From: Arenibacter algicola
GTDB lineage: Bacteria > Bacteroidota > Bacteroidia > Flavobacteriales > Flavobacteriaceae
Reading direction: 5' to 3'
DNA length: 64,000 nt
NCBI RefSeq assembly: GCF_000733925.1
Contig: NZ_JPOO01000001.1
Coordinates: forward strand, 1,302,001 to 1,366,000
The position numbers were made by a program, and so were the translations under genes. Positions 25,800 to 34,810 of the stretch are shown one piece after another. Each line of letters opens with the position of its first letter. Positions within the stretch are counted from its first letter, which is position 1. The notes beneath the pieces were generated by a model, which made no database searches, had not been told where the DNA came from, and saw only the letters and a program-made list of their open reading frames with translations.

Positions 25800-27011
25800 T
25801 TATTTTTTAAATTGATTTAATTTTTTGTTCAATTGAATTACATCCTGTTCACTGTGATTCTTTTTATTTTTAAGATGCACTATCATATCCAATAAATCCT
25901 TTACTTCAGACAGTGGTTTGCCCGATCTGCTCGCCAGATCCCTAGCAGTTTTTTCATTGATAGCTTCAGTATTTAGGTGATAATTACTTCTAATCTGCTC
26001 CAGAAAAAAATTTATCTTTTTAACAATCAAATCTGTAAAATCCCTATGCTCATAATACAGCCCCCCTACGGTTTTGGCAAATTCAATGGATGAATTCTCC
26101 AAGGGTGTGATCACCGGAATGATCCGTTGCTCCCTTTTGGCCTTGAATATTATAAAAATCAACAGCCCTGCCATACCCAAGTAATAAGCCCACTTTAAGG
26201 ATATTTGATTAAGTATAAATCGCATTGGGGAATCAATTACTATCCTTCCTGATTTTTTATAATTGTCCCAATATAAATCCATATCCTTTAGATAGGATAG
26301 GGCATATGCCACATAGTCTTTATTACCCTTTAGCATATAGTAGTTGGTAAACGCTTGTGGGGTAGTATTCAGGTAAAAATGGCCCTTTCCGAATTTAACC
26401 TTCACAAAATTGGAGCCCTTGGTTTTTTCATTGGAGCCGGATAGTAAAGGTTCCTGTTCCGAATTAAAGCTAATATATCCCAAAACCGTTGTGTTCAATG
26501 TGTCTACCGATGAAAAATGTGTATTGTAAACCCCTCGGTTCAAGGGGTATCTTTGTTTGGGAAAGGAATTGTTGGTAAGATATACCTGTATCGTATCCTC
26601 TTTTATTGCATATTGGGTTTCTACTTCAATATTCAAGGTGTCCGCCAAATAGGTCCCAAAGTTGGAAGCAGCAATAAAGGTATCGTTGCCGTCCTGCACG
26701 TATTGAAGCAATTTGTTGGTCTCCTGTTTATCCAGGTCCAGAAAATCATTGATCAATATGTAGCTGGAAGCGCTAGTGGTATCCCTGTCCACTAGGCTAT
26801 TGTACAAACTTTCGCTGGTAGTGTATATTTTTTGTCCAGGGAATAAATTGGGAAGTTCATTGAACAATATATAGCACCCAAAAGGTATTTTGTCCGAAGA
26901 CGTATAGGATGGCCTCCAGTTCAAGGGCTTGGGGCGCACAATTTCAGTTACTATAATACCAATAAGTACAGCAAGAAATAGGCCTAGGATTATTTTGGAA
27001 CGTTTATCCAT
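25800..27011 (-). CDS. DUF4350 domain protein, membrane-anchored
   Basis: A 403-residue protein with an N-terminal membrane segment (residues about 6-25), a soluble extracytoplasmic domain carrying the DUF4350-like region (YILINDFLDLDKQETNKLLQYV; about 85-110) and a second membrane segment near 273-290, followed by a cytoplasmic helical tail. The fold resembles glutamine-amidotransferase-like ThuA/DUF4350 domains, with no catalytic residues assigned. It overlaps the upstream DUF4129 gene by 8 nt, so the two are co-translated. Confidence 0.85.
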   Translation of the reverse strand: MDKRSKIILGLFLAVLIGIIVTEIVRPKPLNWRPSYTSSDKIPFGCYILFNELPNLFPGQKIYTTSESLYNSLVDRDTTSASSYILINDFLDLDKQETNKLLQYVQDGNDTFIAASNFGTYLADTLNIEVETQYAIKEDTIQVYLTNNSFPKQRYPLNRGVYNTHFSSVDTLNTTVLGYISFNSEQEPLLSGSNEKTKGSNFVKVKFGKGHFYLNTTPQAFTNYYMLKGNKDYVAYALSYLKDMDLYWDNYKKSGRIVIDSPMRFILNQISLKWAYYLGMAGLLIFIIFKAKREQRIIPVITPLENSSIEFAKTVGGLYYEHRDFTDLIVKKINFFLEQIRSNYHLNTEAINEKTARDLASRSGKPLSEVKDLLDMIVHLKNKKNHSEQDVIQLNKKLNQFKK

Positions 27012-27732
27012 GGGTACCTATATTGTTTATGTTGACAAATTTTATCTCTGCGGCCTGATATTTTAGATCGTCTATTTCCTGTTCCCCGTACCAAATATGG
27101 TCGTACAAATAGGAAACATCTTTAAAGAGTTGCCTCATTTTAGGGGCTGTTATTTCTTTTTCGTAGTCTTGGTTAGTTTTTTCATAATGCCATTCAATAA
27201 TCCGATGTTGAGACAGTGTTTTTAATACTTTTAGGTATTGATAACGTATGGCCAATCTGTAGTTCCTTTGTTCTATTGCATCACTTATCATAGCATCCAG
27301 GTCCAGACTTTCTATATGTTCCTCGGCCAAGTTTAGATTTATGGTTGCAGCCTCCTTTTTCCTAAATATGGCTGAGGCATTTTCACCGGTCAGGAATCTT
27401 ATTAGCAAGTATATGGCCAAAGCAGCCATTAGTCCATAAATAAGGTATTCCAATATTTTGGTAATCCCCGGGGGAATATCAATACCAAAAACATCTCTGA
27501 GTCCGTTCATAACCCAATTGAGAAAACGGGCCAGGAAATTTTGTGATTCCCCGTCCCTGATATCGTATTCAAATTCTTTACCCTGATATTTTTGCGTTAG
27601 ATTTTCATCCAATGTTCTCAATAGCAATTTACTGTTGGTATCCTGGGTTAAGGGTACCGAATCTTTTTCCACTTGGGCCAACCCGGAGAATAGGACAAAA
27701 AAACAGTAAATGGAGGCAGCTAATTTTATCAC
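27004..27732 (-). CDS. DUF4129 domain protein
   Basis: A 242-residue protein with a signal peptide, one membrane segment at about 97-117 (LIYGLMAALAIYLLIRFL) and a cytoplasmic DUF4129-like C-terminal part (IEQRNYRLAIRYQYLKVLKT, about 152-172). DUF4129 domains often sit beside MoxR/DUF58 and transglutaminase genes. The start overlaps the previous stop by 4 nt. Function unknown. Confidence 0.83.
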   Translation of the reverse strand: MIKLAASIYCFFVLFSGLAQVEKDSVPLTQDTNSKLLLRTLDENLTQKYQGKEFEYDIRDGESQNFLARFLNWVMNGLRDVFGIDIPPGITKILEYLIYGLMAALAIYLLIRFLTGENASAIFRKKEAATINLNLAEEHIESLDLDAMISDAIEQRNYRLAIRYQYLKVLKTLSQHRIIEWHYEKTNQDYEKEITAPKMRQLFKDVSYLYDHIWYGEQEIDDLKYQAAEIKFVNINNIGTHG

Positions 27733-28679
27733 TGGTCTTGAAGTCCTATTTGGTCTATTTTGTTTCTTGAATTAAGATTATATGTTTTTTCGTGCAGGGA
27801 AAAATACAACAGCCCATTTACGAACTGTGATAAACATTGTGAATAAACCGCTATTATTAAGAATAGGTAGGTGCCCAAAGTGTAAATGACGGTAGGTACC
27901 ACTGAAGCCCCCAGATCAACATCGTTTTGAACTACGTGAAAAGTGTATATTCCGATAAGAATCCCTGGAATCATAATGACCACCATGAACAAAAGGCCAA
28001 TTAAGAACCCTAGGATAAAATTAACGCCCACAGACCTCCAGAAATTTTTGGTAACCAAGTTCCAACCTTCCCCAAGGGCATCAGTTACACCTCTTTTTTC
28101 TTTCAGCATCACAAAAAAAGAGACTCCAACCCAAGCCATTACAAAGTATTGAATTACATATTGGGCAAGCATACCTGCCAGCGGTATAAAGGTCAGGACT
28201 ATGGCTGCGATCATGAGGCCAAAAAAGAGCAGTATCAAAATCAAAATAAAAACAATGATACTTCCCAGATTGTTTTTTACTTCTTCCCAAACTTCTGTCT
28301 TATCAAAATTCTGTCCTTTTCGTTCTTCATATTTTATCATATAAGACGTGCTGAGGCTATAATTTAGGACCGCTACCATTAGAAATATTATAAAGAATAA
28401 AATTCCTCCAAAAATAAAATACATTAAATAGGCTTCGCTGCCAGAACCTACTGCATCCAAGACAGTATTTTCGTTATTGGTGATAAGGCCAATTACCCCG
28501 GATACCAGCAAATAGCTTACGACTAATAGTCCGATAAGAAAAATACCATTGTAGCTTAGAAAAACATTGGTGAATTTTTTAAGGTTCTGTTTAAAGAATT
28601 CGAAGTAAACATTGATGATATCCCCAAAGTCCCTATTAACTCTTAGTTCAATAAATTTTTCCTGATTTTCGACTTGCAT
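27729..28679 (-). CDS. polytopic membrane protein of the SpoIIM-DUF58 cluster
   Basis: A 316-residue integral membrane protein with about six hydrophobic segments (about 45-70, 88-112, 145-170, 172-198, 218-245, 265-292) and a long cytoplasmic N-terminus. It resembles membrane proteins loosely grouped with the glycerophosphodiesterase membrane-domain family, but no catalytic motif is visible and I assign no function. It overlaps the SpoIIM gene by 32 nt and the DUF4129 gene by 4 nt, so the cluster is probably translated as one unit. Confidence 0.82.
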   Translation of the reverse strand: MQVENQEKFIELRVNRDFGDIINVYFEFFKQNLKKFTNVFLSYNGIFLIGLLVVSYLLVSGVIGLITNNENTVLDAVGSGSEAYLMYFIFGGILFFIIFLMVAVLNYSLSTSYMIKYEERKGQNFDKTEVWEEVKNNLGSIIVFILILILLFFGLMIAAIVLTFIPLAGMLAQYVIQYFVMAWVGVSFFVMLKEKRGVTDALGEGWNLVTKNFWRSVGVNFILGFLIGLLFMVVIMIPGILIGIYTFHVVQNDVDLGASVVPTVIYTLGTYLFLIIAVYSQCLSQFVNGLLYFSLHEKTYNLNSRNKIDQIGLQDQ

Positions 28680-29628
28680 AAGATTGGTTTAACAAAATGG
28701 GATAAATGATGTAATAAAAAATAATCAGCAATAATGAACAGCCTATAATTAAAAACGCCAACCAAGAGGGCATATTGGAATAGCGGGTAATAAACCCTTC
28801 AATAAAACCGGCAATTATAAAAAAGGGAATGGTGCTGACCACGACCTTTAGTCCGTCCTTGGCCCCTTTCATAAAAGAAACCCTTCTAGAATAGGTTTTG
28901 GGAAATAGGATACTATTCCCCATGATCAATCCGGCACAACCGGCAATGATAATGACGGAAATCTCTATGGTGCCGTGCAGCCAAATCTGCTTGTTTGCCT
29001 GATAAAAGACATCTTGGGTGTAAAAAAAAGTAATAAAAGCACCTAGCATTACACCATTGCTGAATAGAATATAGGCGGTGCCGATACTGGTAATTACCCC
29101 AAAGGAAAAGGCCATAAAGGCTACTTTAATATTGTTTATGGTAATTCCTAAAAAAGTACCAATTTCACTGCCCCCTTTGTATATGGCCGTAGGGTCTCCA
29201 CTTGCTATATTGTTGAGGGTTTCATTAACATAGGCATCACCAAGGATTAATCTCACAAAGGTATCATCGTTCATAACGGAAATACTTCCTATTGCAGAGG
29301 CAATCATAAAGATTAGAAAGGCGATGCCCAAGGTTTTATGATATTGCCTAAAGAAAAGTGGGAATTCCGTTTTCCAAAAATCCACTATTCTGTTCCGATT
29401 CTCCTTTTTGTTTTTATATATTTTTTGATGGGCCTGGGAGGCCAAGGAATTTAAGTACAATAATGTCTTGCTTTCCGCGTAATAAGTCTGTGCATAGGCA
29501 AGGTCGTTGGTCAGTTGAATGTAACCATTGGCAAGTTCGTCCGGGCTAATGTGGGCATTATAGTTGATAGCCTTTTCAAATGCTATCCATTTTTCTTTAT
29601 TTTGCTTCACAAAAGCTGCCTCACGCAT
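28648..29628 (-). CDS. SpoIIM-like membrane protein
   Basis: A 326-residue protein of the stage II sporulation protein M family. A soluble N-terminal helical domain (about 1-100) is followed by roughly five membrane segments, with the family-typical stretch FLGITINNIKVAFMAFSFGV at about 178-197. Bacteroidetes do not form endospores, so the family name reflects homology and not function. It is the first gene of the cluster, divergent from the RDD gene by 38 bp. TATTTTTA on the minus strand (29651-29658) is a near-consensus promoter box 22 nt before the ATG. Confidence 0.9.
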   Translation of the reverse strand: MREAAFVKQNKEKWIAFEKAINYNAHISPDELANGYIQLTNDLAYAQTYYAESKTLLYLNSLASQAHQKIYKNKKENRNRIVDFWKTEFPLFFRQYHKTLGIAFLIFMIASAIGSISVMNDDTFVRLILGDAYVNETLNNIASGDPTAIYKGGSEIGTFLGITINNIKVAFMAFSFGVITSIGTAYILFSNGVMLGAFITFFYTQDVFYQANKQIWLHGTIEISVIIIAGCAGLIMGNSILFPKTYSRRVSFMKGAKDGLKVVVSTIPFFIIAGFIEGFITRYSNMPSWLAFLIIGCSLLLIIFYYIIYPILLNQSYASRKSGKIY

Positions 29629-29650
29629 ACTGGGATAATCCTTTAAGAAA

Positions 29651-29658
29651 TAAAAATA
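29651..29658 (-). promoter_or_regulatory. candidate -7 box of the SpoIIM-DUF58 operon
   Basis: TATTTTTA on the minus strand differs from TAnnTTTG at the last base only and lies 22 nt before the first ATG of the operon. Confidence 0.35.
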
Positions 29659-29666
29659 GTATTAAT

Positions 29667-30392
29667 ATGTCCAAACTTCAAATCAATACAACGCAAAATG
29701 TAAACCTGGATTATAAAATTGTTGGTATTGGTGAAAGGATCGTAGCTTTTTTAATCGACGGATTTATACTATATCTCTATGCCGTACTGGTGCAGTTGAT
29801 AGGAAGAGGCATAGGCTACGTGTTTGATGACAGTTGGACACAAATAGGATTGGTAAGCCTTATTTTTCTTCCTGCCATGTTTTATAGCTTAATATTGCAC
29901 AGCCTTTTCAATGGGCAAACGGTGGGGAAAATGATCATGAAAATCAGGGTGGTAAGATTGGATGGGTCCCCTGTACATTGGTCCAATTTATTGGTAAGGT
30001 GGATGCTGCGGGTTGTGGATATTTGGCTTTTCTTTGGGTCCGTAGGGTTATTGACCATTTTATTTACGGATAAAAAACAAAGATTAGGGGACGCCGCTGC
30101 CGGTACTGTGGTCATTAGTACAAAGAATACAGTGAAAATTTCACATACTATTTTGGAAGATGTAGAGGAAACTTATGCTCCTAAGTTTACCAATGTTACC
30201 TTATTAACGGATAAAGATGTTCGTCTAATAAAGGAAACATATCAAATTGCCAAAAAAAGTAATGATTATAAGACTTTGAAGGCCTTAAGGGATAAGGTGG
30301 AAAGTCTTTTAAATTCCAATTCGGAGCTATATGACGTTCAATATATAGATACCGTATTAAAAGATTATAATTTTTATACCCAAAAATCATAG
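29667..30392 (+). CDS. RDD family membrane protein
   Basis: A 241-residue protein. The RDD domain spans about residues 15-150, with an RIVAFLIDGFILYLYA first helix, a second helix region and RWMLRVVDIWLFF, followed by DKKQRLGDAAAGTVVI. A soluble helical tail of about 90 residues follows. The frame is open to 29580, but the earlier start would lie inside the divergent SpoIIM gene; the ATG at 29667 gives a normal N-terminus. RDD proteins are often coded beside SpoIIM, as here. The following TRIC-like gene starts 3 nt later. Confidence 0.92.
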   Translation: MSKLQINTTQNVNLDYKIVGIGERIVAFLIDGFILYLYAVLVQLIGRGIGYVFDDSWTQIGLVSLIFLPAMFYSLILHSLFNGQTVGKMIMKIRVVRLDGSPVHWSNLLVRWMLRVVDIWLFFGSVGLLTILFTDKKQRLGDAAAGTVVISTKNTVKISHTILEDVEETYAPKFTNVTLLTDKDVRLIKETYQIAKKSNDYKTLKALRDKVESLLNSNSELYDVQYIDTVLKDYNFYTQKS

Positions 30393-30395
30393 CCC

Positions 30396-31013
30396 ATGTT
30401 CTATTTCATAATTGATATTTTAGGAATTATTTCCTTTGCTATTTCCGGAGTTTTGGTGGCTATGGACAAAAAGCTGGATCTTTTTGGAGTCTTTATCATT
30501 GCCTTTGTAACGGCAACCGGAGGTGGTACTTTAAGGGATTTGTTAATTGGCAATACTCCAGTATTATGGATGCAGGAACCCACCTATGTTTATGTTATTG
30601 CCGGAACCGTTGTTTTTGCTATAATTTTTAGGAATCAATTGAAATATGTACGCAGGTCTTTGTTCCTTTTTGATACTATTGGAATTGGTCTGTACACCAT
30701 GGTTGGAATTTCGCATGGACTTCAGTCGGGCTTGCCTCCTGTTATGTGTATTGCCCTTGGTACTATAACCGCTTGTTTTGGAGGGGTAATACGGGATATA
30801 TTATGCAATGAAATTCCGGTAATATTTAGGAAGGAAATTTATGCTACGGCCTGTATAATAGGGGGTGTTGGCTTTTTTCTTTTACGTAAGTTACCTTATG
30901 ACGATGCGTATGCTTATGTGGCAACCATTTTAATAGTAATAAGTATCCGGTTAGTTGCGGTTAAATTTAAAATATCCCTTCCAAGCATATACCGTAGTCC
31001 CAAGGAAGGATAG
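30396..31013 (+). CDS. TRIC / YadS-type trimeric intracellular cation channel-like protein
   Basis: A 205-residue protein with about seven hydrophobic helices arranged as a duplicated three-helix unit. The paired glycine motifs GGGTLRDLLIG (about 46-56) and FGGVIRDILCNE (about 127-138) mark the two repeats. Prokaryotic members form cation or glycine channels; the ion is not predictable here. It directly follows the RDD gene and is convergent with the cyclophilin gene. No terminator is obvious between them. Confidence 0.93.
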   Translation: MFYFIIDILGIISFAISGVLVAMDKKLDLFGVFIIAFVTATGGGTLRDLLIGNTPVLWMQEPTYVYVIAGTVVFAIIFRNQLKYVRRSLFLFDTIGIGLYTMVGISHGLQSGLPPVMCIALGTITACFGGVIRDILCNEIPVIFRKEIYATACIIGGVGFFLLRKLPYDDAYAYVATILIVISIRLVAVKFKISLPSIYRSPKEG

Positions 31014-31094
31014 TTGTAGTTAGGCTTAGGGCTTAGGTGGTGGCTGGTAATGGGACTACCTGCTTTCTACTCATTCCAAATTATTTATTCCCAA

Positions 31095-31820
31095 TTAAAA
31101 AGCTTCAGCTTTTAAGATATATATGTTTTGGGAAGGCCAATCCCCATTGTCCACAGGTTGGCTGTTTATTTTATCTACCACATCCATGCCGTCTATGACC
31201 TGTCCAAAAGGGGTGTATCCACCGTCCAAATGATAGGAGCCGGGCTTGGTAACTACTATAAAAAATTCGTAGGGAGAGGCCAATTTATGGGGGTTGTTAA
31301 TTTCACTGCTGGGCATGGAAACAACTCCCCTATGGTGTTTGTGTCCTTTTCTTGTATCCGGAGGTAAAAGATATCGGCCAATTTTTGACCTTTTTTCCGC
31401 AGTTTCCACATTATCGGCATTGCCTCCCTGAATTATAAAGTTTTTGACCACTCTATGGAAATAGGTGTTATTAAAATAACCCATTTTGGTAAGGTATATA
31501 AAGTTGGCTTTGTGATAGGGAACGTTATCGAACAACTCAATTGTAATGTCTCCTAGGCTAGTGGTAAGTTTTACCTTGTTCTCTTTTAAGGTTTTGCTAT
31601 AATTGAAGAAAAACTCAATGGAATTATCCTCCGTGAGCTCAAAGGCTTTTTCTTCTTCTTTTTCTTCTTCCTCTACTTTTGGTGGCACTTCGGGAACAAT
31701 GCTATCTTTTTTAATATTGTTTTGGGGGAGCTCGTTTTCTTTGTTGGTAGGCTGATCTTTGCAGCTCCCTAAAAGGAAAATAAACAATATTGCAAAAAGT
31801 GAAATCTCTTTAAATGTCAT
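31095..31820 (-). CDS. cyclophilin-type peptidyl-prolyl isomerase lipoprotein
   Basis: A 241-residue protein. A lipoprotein signal (MTFKEISLFAILFIFLLGSC, Cys about 20) and an acidic linker with a run of Glu/Lys at about 47-60 precede a cyclophilin domain: TSLGDITIELFDN, YFHRVVKNFIIQGGNADN (active Arg/Phe/Gln), and the end part LDGGYTPFGQVIDGMDVVDKI. It should isomerise prolyl bonds in the periplasm or at the outer membrane. It appears monocistronic. Confidence 0.93.
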   Translation of the reverse strand: MTFKEISLFAILFIFLLGSCKDQPTNKENELPQNNIKKDSIVPEVPPKVEEEEKEEEKAFELTEDNSIEFFFNYSKTLKENKVKLTTSLGDITIELFDNVPYHKANFIYLTKMGYFNNTYFHRVVKNFIIQGGNADNVETAEKRSKIGRYLLPPDTRKGHKHHRGVVSMPSSEINNPHKLASPYEFFIVVTKPGSYHLDGGYTPFGQVIDGMDVVDKINSQPVDNGDWPSQNIYILKAEAF

Positions 31821-31920
31821 GTAATTTGTATTATTTTTTAAATCAGTGTTAAATGATCAATATCGCCCAAGGGTTGGTTGATTTTTAATTAATTTGCTGA
31901 AAATTACAAAAATAGAATTT

Positions 31921-32562
31921 GTGCATTTTGACGATTTTTCCAACAGAGTATCAAAAATAGAAAATCTAGAACTTCCGGGGAGTGCTTCGCATTATAAAAT
32001 GGCCCCAATGTTCAGGATAAAGGAGTTGGAGTCCGGTAAAATCGTAAAGAAAAATCCAAGGCAGGCTGCAGTAATGGCGCTTTTTTACCCTAATATGGAC
32101 TACCAGACCAACCTTCTTCTGATATTAAGAAATACCTATAAGGGCATACATAGCAATCAGATAGCTTTGCCCGGTGGAAAGGTAGAAAAGATAGACCTAA
32201 ATTTGTTGGATACTGCCTTGCGTGAAACCCAGGAGGAAGTAGGGGCAGTTCGGGAGCAGATTACGGTAATCCGATCCATGAGTGAAATTTATATTCCTCC
32301 TAGCAATATTGAGGTTACGCCCTACTTGGGGCTATATAAAAAGGAGAAACCGTTTTTAAGACAGGCAGATGAGGTGGCAGCCATTGTTGAGGTTCCTTTG
32401 TATGATTTTATGGATGATAAGAAAATATTTCATCAAATTTTAAATACATCCTATGCCCAGAATGTAGAGGTACCGGCCTTTAAATTAAATGGTTATACGG
32501 TTTGGGGGGCAACGGCAATGATGTTAAGTGAAATCAAGGAATTGTTTAAACAAGTGTTATAA
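31921..32562 (+). CDS. Nudix hydrolase, CoA-pyrophosphatase type
   Basis: A 213-residue protein from the GTG at 31921. The Nudix box is GGKVEKIDLNLLDTALRETQ with EEVGA after it, and the upstream NQIALPGGK agrees with the CoA diphosphatase (NudL/YeaB) subgroup, which cleaves CoA and related nucleotides. No ATG start is available. A TTG at 31894 would add nine residues; the GTG is preferred because relatives start at about M-x-F-x-x-F before the LPG..SHYKMAP segment, and this choice fits. The start remains uncertain. Confidence 0.85.
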   Translation: MHFDDFSNRVSKIENLELPGSASHYKMAPMFRIKELESGKIVKKNPRQAAVMALFYPNMDYQTNLLLILRNTYKGIHSNQIALPGGKVEKIDLNLLDTALRETQEEVGAVREQITVIRSMSEIYIPPSNIEVTPYLGLYKKEKPFLRQADEVAAIVEVPLYDFMDDKKIFHQILNTSYAQNVEVPAFKLNGYTVWGATAMMLSEIKELFKQVL

Positions 32563-32575
32563 GGTACTTATTTTG

Positions 32576-32583
32576 TAATTTTG
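32576..32583 (+). promoter_or_regulatory. -7 box of the acyltransferase gene
   Basis: TAATTTTG matches TAnnTTTG, 19 nt before the ATG at 32603. It ends just before the earlier in-frame ATG at 32585, which supports the later start. Confidence 0.5.
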
Positions 32584-32602
32584 AATGTTAACAATAAAAT
32601 AT

Positions 32603-33406
32603 ATGGGCCTGTTTAAGAAAAATCCGTTTGGACATAATTTGTTTTTAAAGAAGTGGCTTATTCGTATTCTGGCCGTTATAACACACAAAAGATATAGGGG
32701 ATTTAATACTATTGAAATTGAGGGGTCGGATATTATTAGAAAACTGCCTCCACAGAATGTTCTTTTCGTAAGTAACCATCAGACCTATTTTGCCGATGTG
32801 GTAGCCATGTTCCACGTATTCAATGCCAGTTTAAGCGGTCGGGAAGACTCTATTAAAAATTTGGGGTATATATGGCAGCCCAAATTGAATATGTATTACG
32901 TGGCGGCGGCAGAAACCATGAAGAAGAGTCTGTTGACAAAAATCTTGGCATACGCGGGTTCTATAAGTGTAGAGCGGACCTGGCGGTCCGAAGGTCAGGA
33001 TGTTAATCGGAAGGTTAAGTTTAGTGATATATCTAATATTGGTACTGCTCTCAATGATGGTTGGGTAATTACCTTTCCCCAAGGAACCACAACCCCCTGG
33101 AAACCGCTAAGAAAAGGAACATCCCATATTATAAAAAAATACAGGCCCGTGGTGGTCCCAGTGGTCATAGACGGTTTTAGAAGATCTTTTGATAAAAAAG
33201 GACTGCGTATTAAAAAGAAGGGTATTCTTCAGTCTATGGTAATCAAGGAACCATTGGATATTGATTATGAGAATGAATCTTTCGATTCCATAATTGAAAA
33301 ATTGGAATATGCCATTGAGCAACATCCTTCCTTTTTAAAGGTTATTCCTAAAAGTGAGTTAATGGCCTACGAAGAAGAAAACAAAAAACGGAAATTCAGG
33401 GTTTAA
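32603..33406 (+). CDS. lysophospholipid acyltransferase family protein (PlsC-like)
   Basis: A 267-residue protein with the acyltransferase HX4D motif in NHQTYFADVV (about residues 59-68) and the second block FPQGTTTPWKP (about 158-168). It probably acylates lysophosphatidic acid or a related lipid at the inner membrane. An ATG six codons earlier is rejected because the promoter box at 32576-32583 would place it at or before the transcript start, and family members start near MGLFKKNPFG. Its TAA overlaps the stop of the convergent gene at 33403. Confidence 0.9.
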   Translation: MGLFKKNPFGHNLFLKKWLIRILAVITHKRYRGFNTIEIEGSDIIRKLPPQNVLFVSNHQTYFADVVAMFHVFNASLSGREDSIKNLGYIWQPKLNMYYVAAAETMKKSLLTKILAYAGSISVERTWRSEGQDVNRKVKFSDISNIGTALNDGWVITFPQGTTTPWKPLRKGTSHIIKKYRPVVVPVVIDGFRRSFDKKGLRIKKKGILQSMVIKEPLDIDYENESFDSIIEKLEYAIEQHPSFLKVIPKSELMAYEEENKKRKFRV

Positions 33407-34050
33407 ATATCCATTTCCTTCAATTCCTTATAATTTTTATTAAGTTTCTTTAGGAGGATTCCGTAAAGTAAGAAATAAATGCATCCCATTACCAGGGTAA
33501 CAACTATTCCTAAAACGACTACCGTAGATATCAAAATGGTCTTTAATTTCTCTGGGCTAATGTTTTCTGGCTGATAGTTATATCCCATGGCGACCATAGG
33601 GTCCTCGTTCAAGTATATTCCTACTGCCATGACGATAAAGGACATGAATATCAGGGACAAACAAAAAATAACATAGTATTTAACGGTCTTTCTGGTTTTT
33701 AAGATATTGGATAGAAGCTTTTTGGCATTGTCCAGAGTTGATATTTCCCTGTATCTTCTATAAAATTGAAAGATAAAATAAAGTACCACGGTGTATTGAA
33801 GCACGTTGGAAATCAATAAAAAATTCCCAAGGCCCAGATCTTTCCACACGGCCAAATTTTTGGACATGGATGGAAGAAAGTACAATAGGTGGGGCACTAA
33901 AAATTCAATAATGCTTATTAAGAAAATCCATTTAACGATAGAAGATGATTTCTTCCATATCATTTTATAAATATCATCAAAGGACAGTTGAGGCAATTGC
34001 TTGTCTTTCTTTTGCCAATCCCTTTTTAATAATTCCAGTTCATCCATCAT
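33403..34050 (-). CDS. membrane protein paired with an ECF sigma factor
   Basis: A 215-residue protein with a cytoplasmic N-terminal region (about 1-35, MMDELELLKRDWQKKDKQ) and four hydrophobic segments (about 38-60, 68-95, 107-135, 170-198). It starts 4 nt after the sigma factor gene and so is its likely partner. An anti-sigma or sensor role is inferred from position and from the cytoplasmic N-terminus with membrane helices; no classical anti-sigma domain was recognised. Its stop overlaps that of the convergent acyltransferase gene within TTTAAA. Confidence 0.78.
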   Translation of the reverse strand: MMDELELLKRDWQKKDKQLPQLSFDDIYKMIWKKSSSIVKWIFLISIIEFLVPHLLYFLPSMSKNLAVWKDLGLGNFLLISNVLQYTVVLYFIFQFYRRYREISTLDNAKKLLSNILKTRKTVKYYVIFCLSLIFMSFIVMAVGIYLNEDPMVAMGYNYQPENISPEKLKTILISTVVVLGIVVTLVMGCIYFLLYGILLKKLNKNYKELKEMDI

Positions 34051-34054
34051 ATGG

Positions 34055-34549
34055 CTAGGGATTTAAAATTGTTTTTAACTTGTTCTTTATTCGGTTCATT
34101 TTCACTCTGGCATTTACCTCGGTAATACCCAAGGTTTCCGCAATTTCCCTATAGTCTTTGTCTTCCAGGTAAAGAAAGACCAAGGCCTTGTCTACATCCC
34201 CTAATTGCCTTACCGCATTGTACATCAGTTTAAGTTGTTGTTCTTCGGTAGGGTCGTATTCGTCTGCTGTTATTTTGAACATGACCGACTCATAATCTTG
34301 TGTCGGGATACTTTTTTTTGATTTTCTATATAATGTTATGGCAGTATTCAAGGCAACCCGATACATCCACGTACTAAATTTGGATTCTCCCCTAAACTTG
34401 GGATAGGCCTTCCATAATTGAATCGTTATTTCCTGAAACAAATCATTATGGGAGTCCCTATCATTGGTGTACAATGTACAGACCTTATGTACAATGTTTT
34501 GATTGCACTCTAATTCCGTAACGAATTGATGTTCCAAATCCTTGGTCAC
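34055..34549 (-). CDS. ECF-family RNA polymerase sigma factor
   Basis: A 164-residue sigma-70 family protein. Region 2 (DLFQEITIQLWKAYPKFRG, then FSTWMYRVALNTAI, about residues 36-73) and region 4 (VFLYLEDKDYREIAETLGIT, then ARVKMNRIKNKLK, about 125-160) are present, with no region 1 or 3. The start is a GTG at 34549. It is followed by the membrane protein gene, forming a two-gene module. Targets are unknown. Confidence 0.92.
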   Translation of the reverse strand: MTKDLEHQFVTELECNQNIVHKVCTLYTNDRDSHNDLFQEITIQLWKAYPKFRGESKFSTWMYRVALNTAITLYRKSKKSIPTQDYESVMFKITADEYDPTEEQQLKLMYNAVRQLGDVDKALVFLYLEDKDYREIAETLGITEVNARVKMNRIKNKLKTILNP

Positions 34550-34810
34550 TCGGTTCTAGTAGTTAGTTGATGATTAGTAGTAGAAAATATAATTTTGTTA
34601 CATCGAATATAAAAATTACTTTTTTAAAGTGGATATTTGAAAATTGTAGTGGATTTGCTTCATGGTAAATTATATTTCATCTATCCAAATGCTACAGTGG
34701 TTGGTCAAAGTTGTGTCCTGTGTTATTTGCGGGAGCCTAAATATATTTAAAACCAATATTCTTCTTCCCGATTAGTTTACGAATGTTTAAATTTACCCAT
34801 ATTTAGATGT

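Noticed and set aside
28648..29628. Sporulation gene
   Set aside because: SpoIIM homology only; Bacteroidetes do not sporulate and no other sporulation gene is present.
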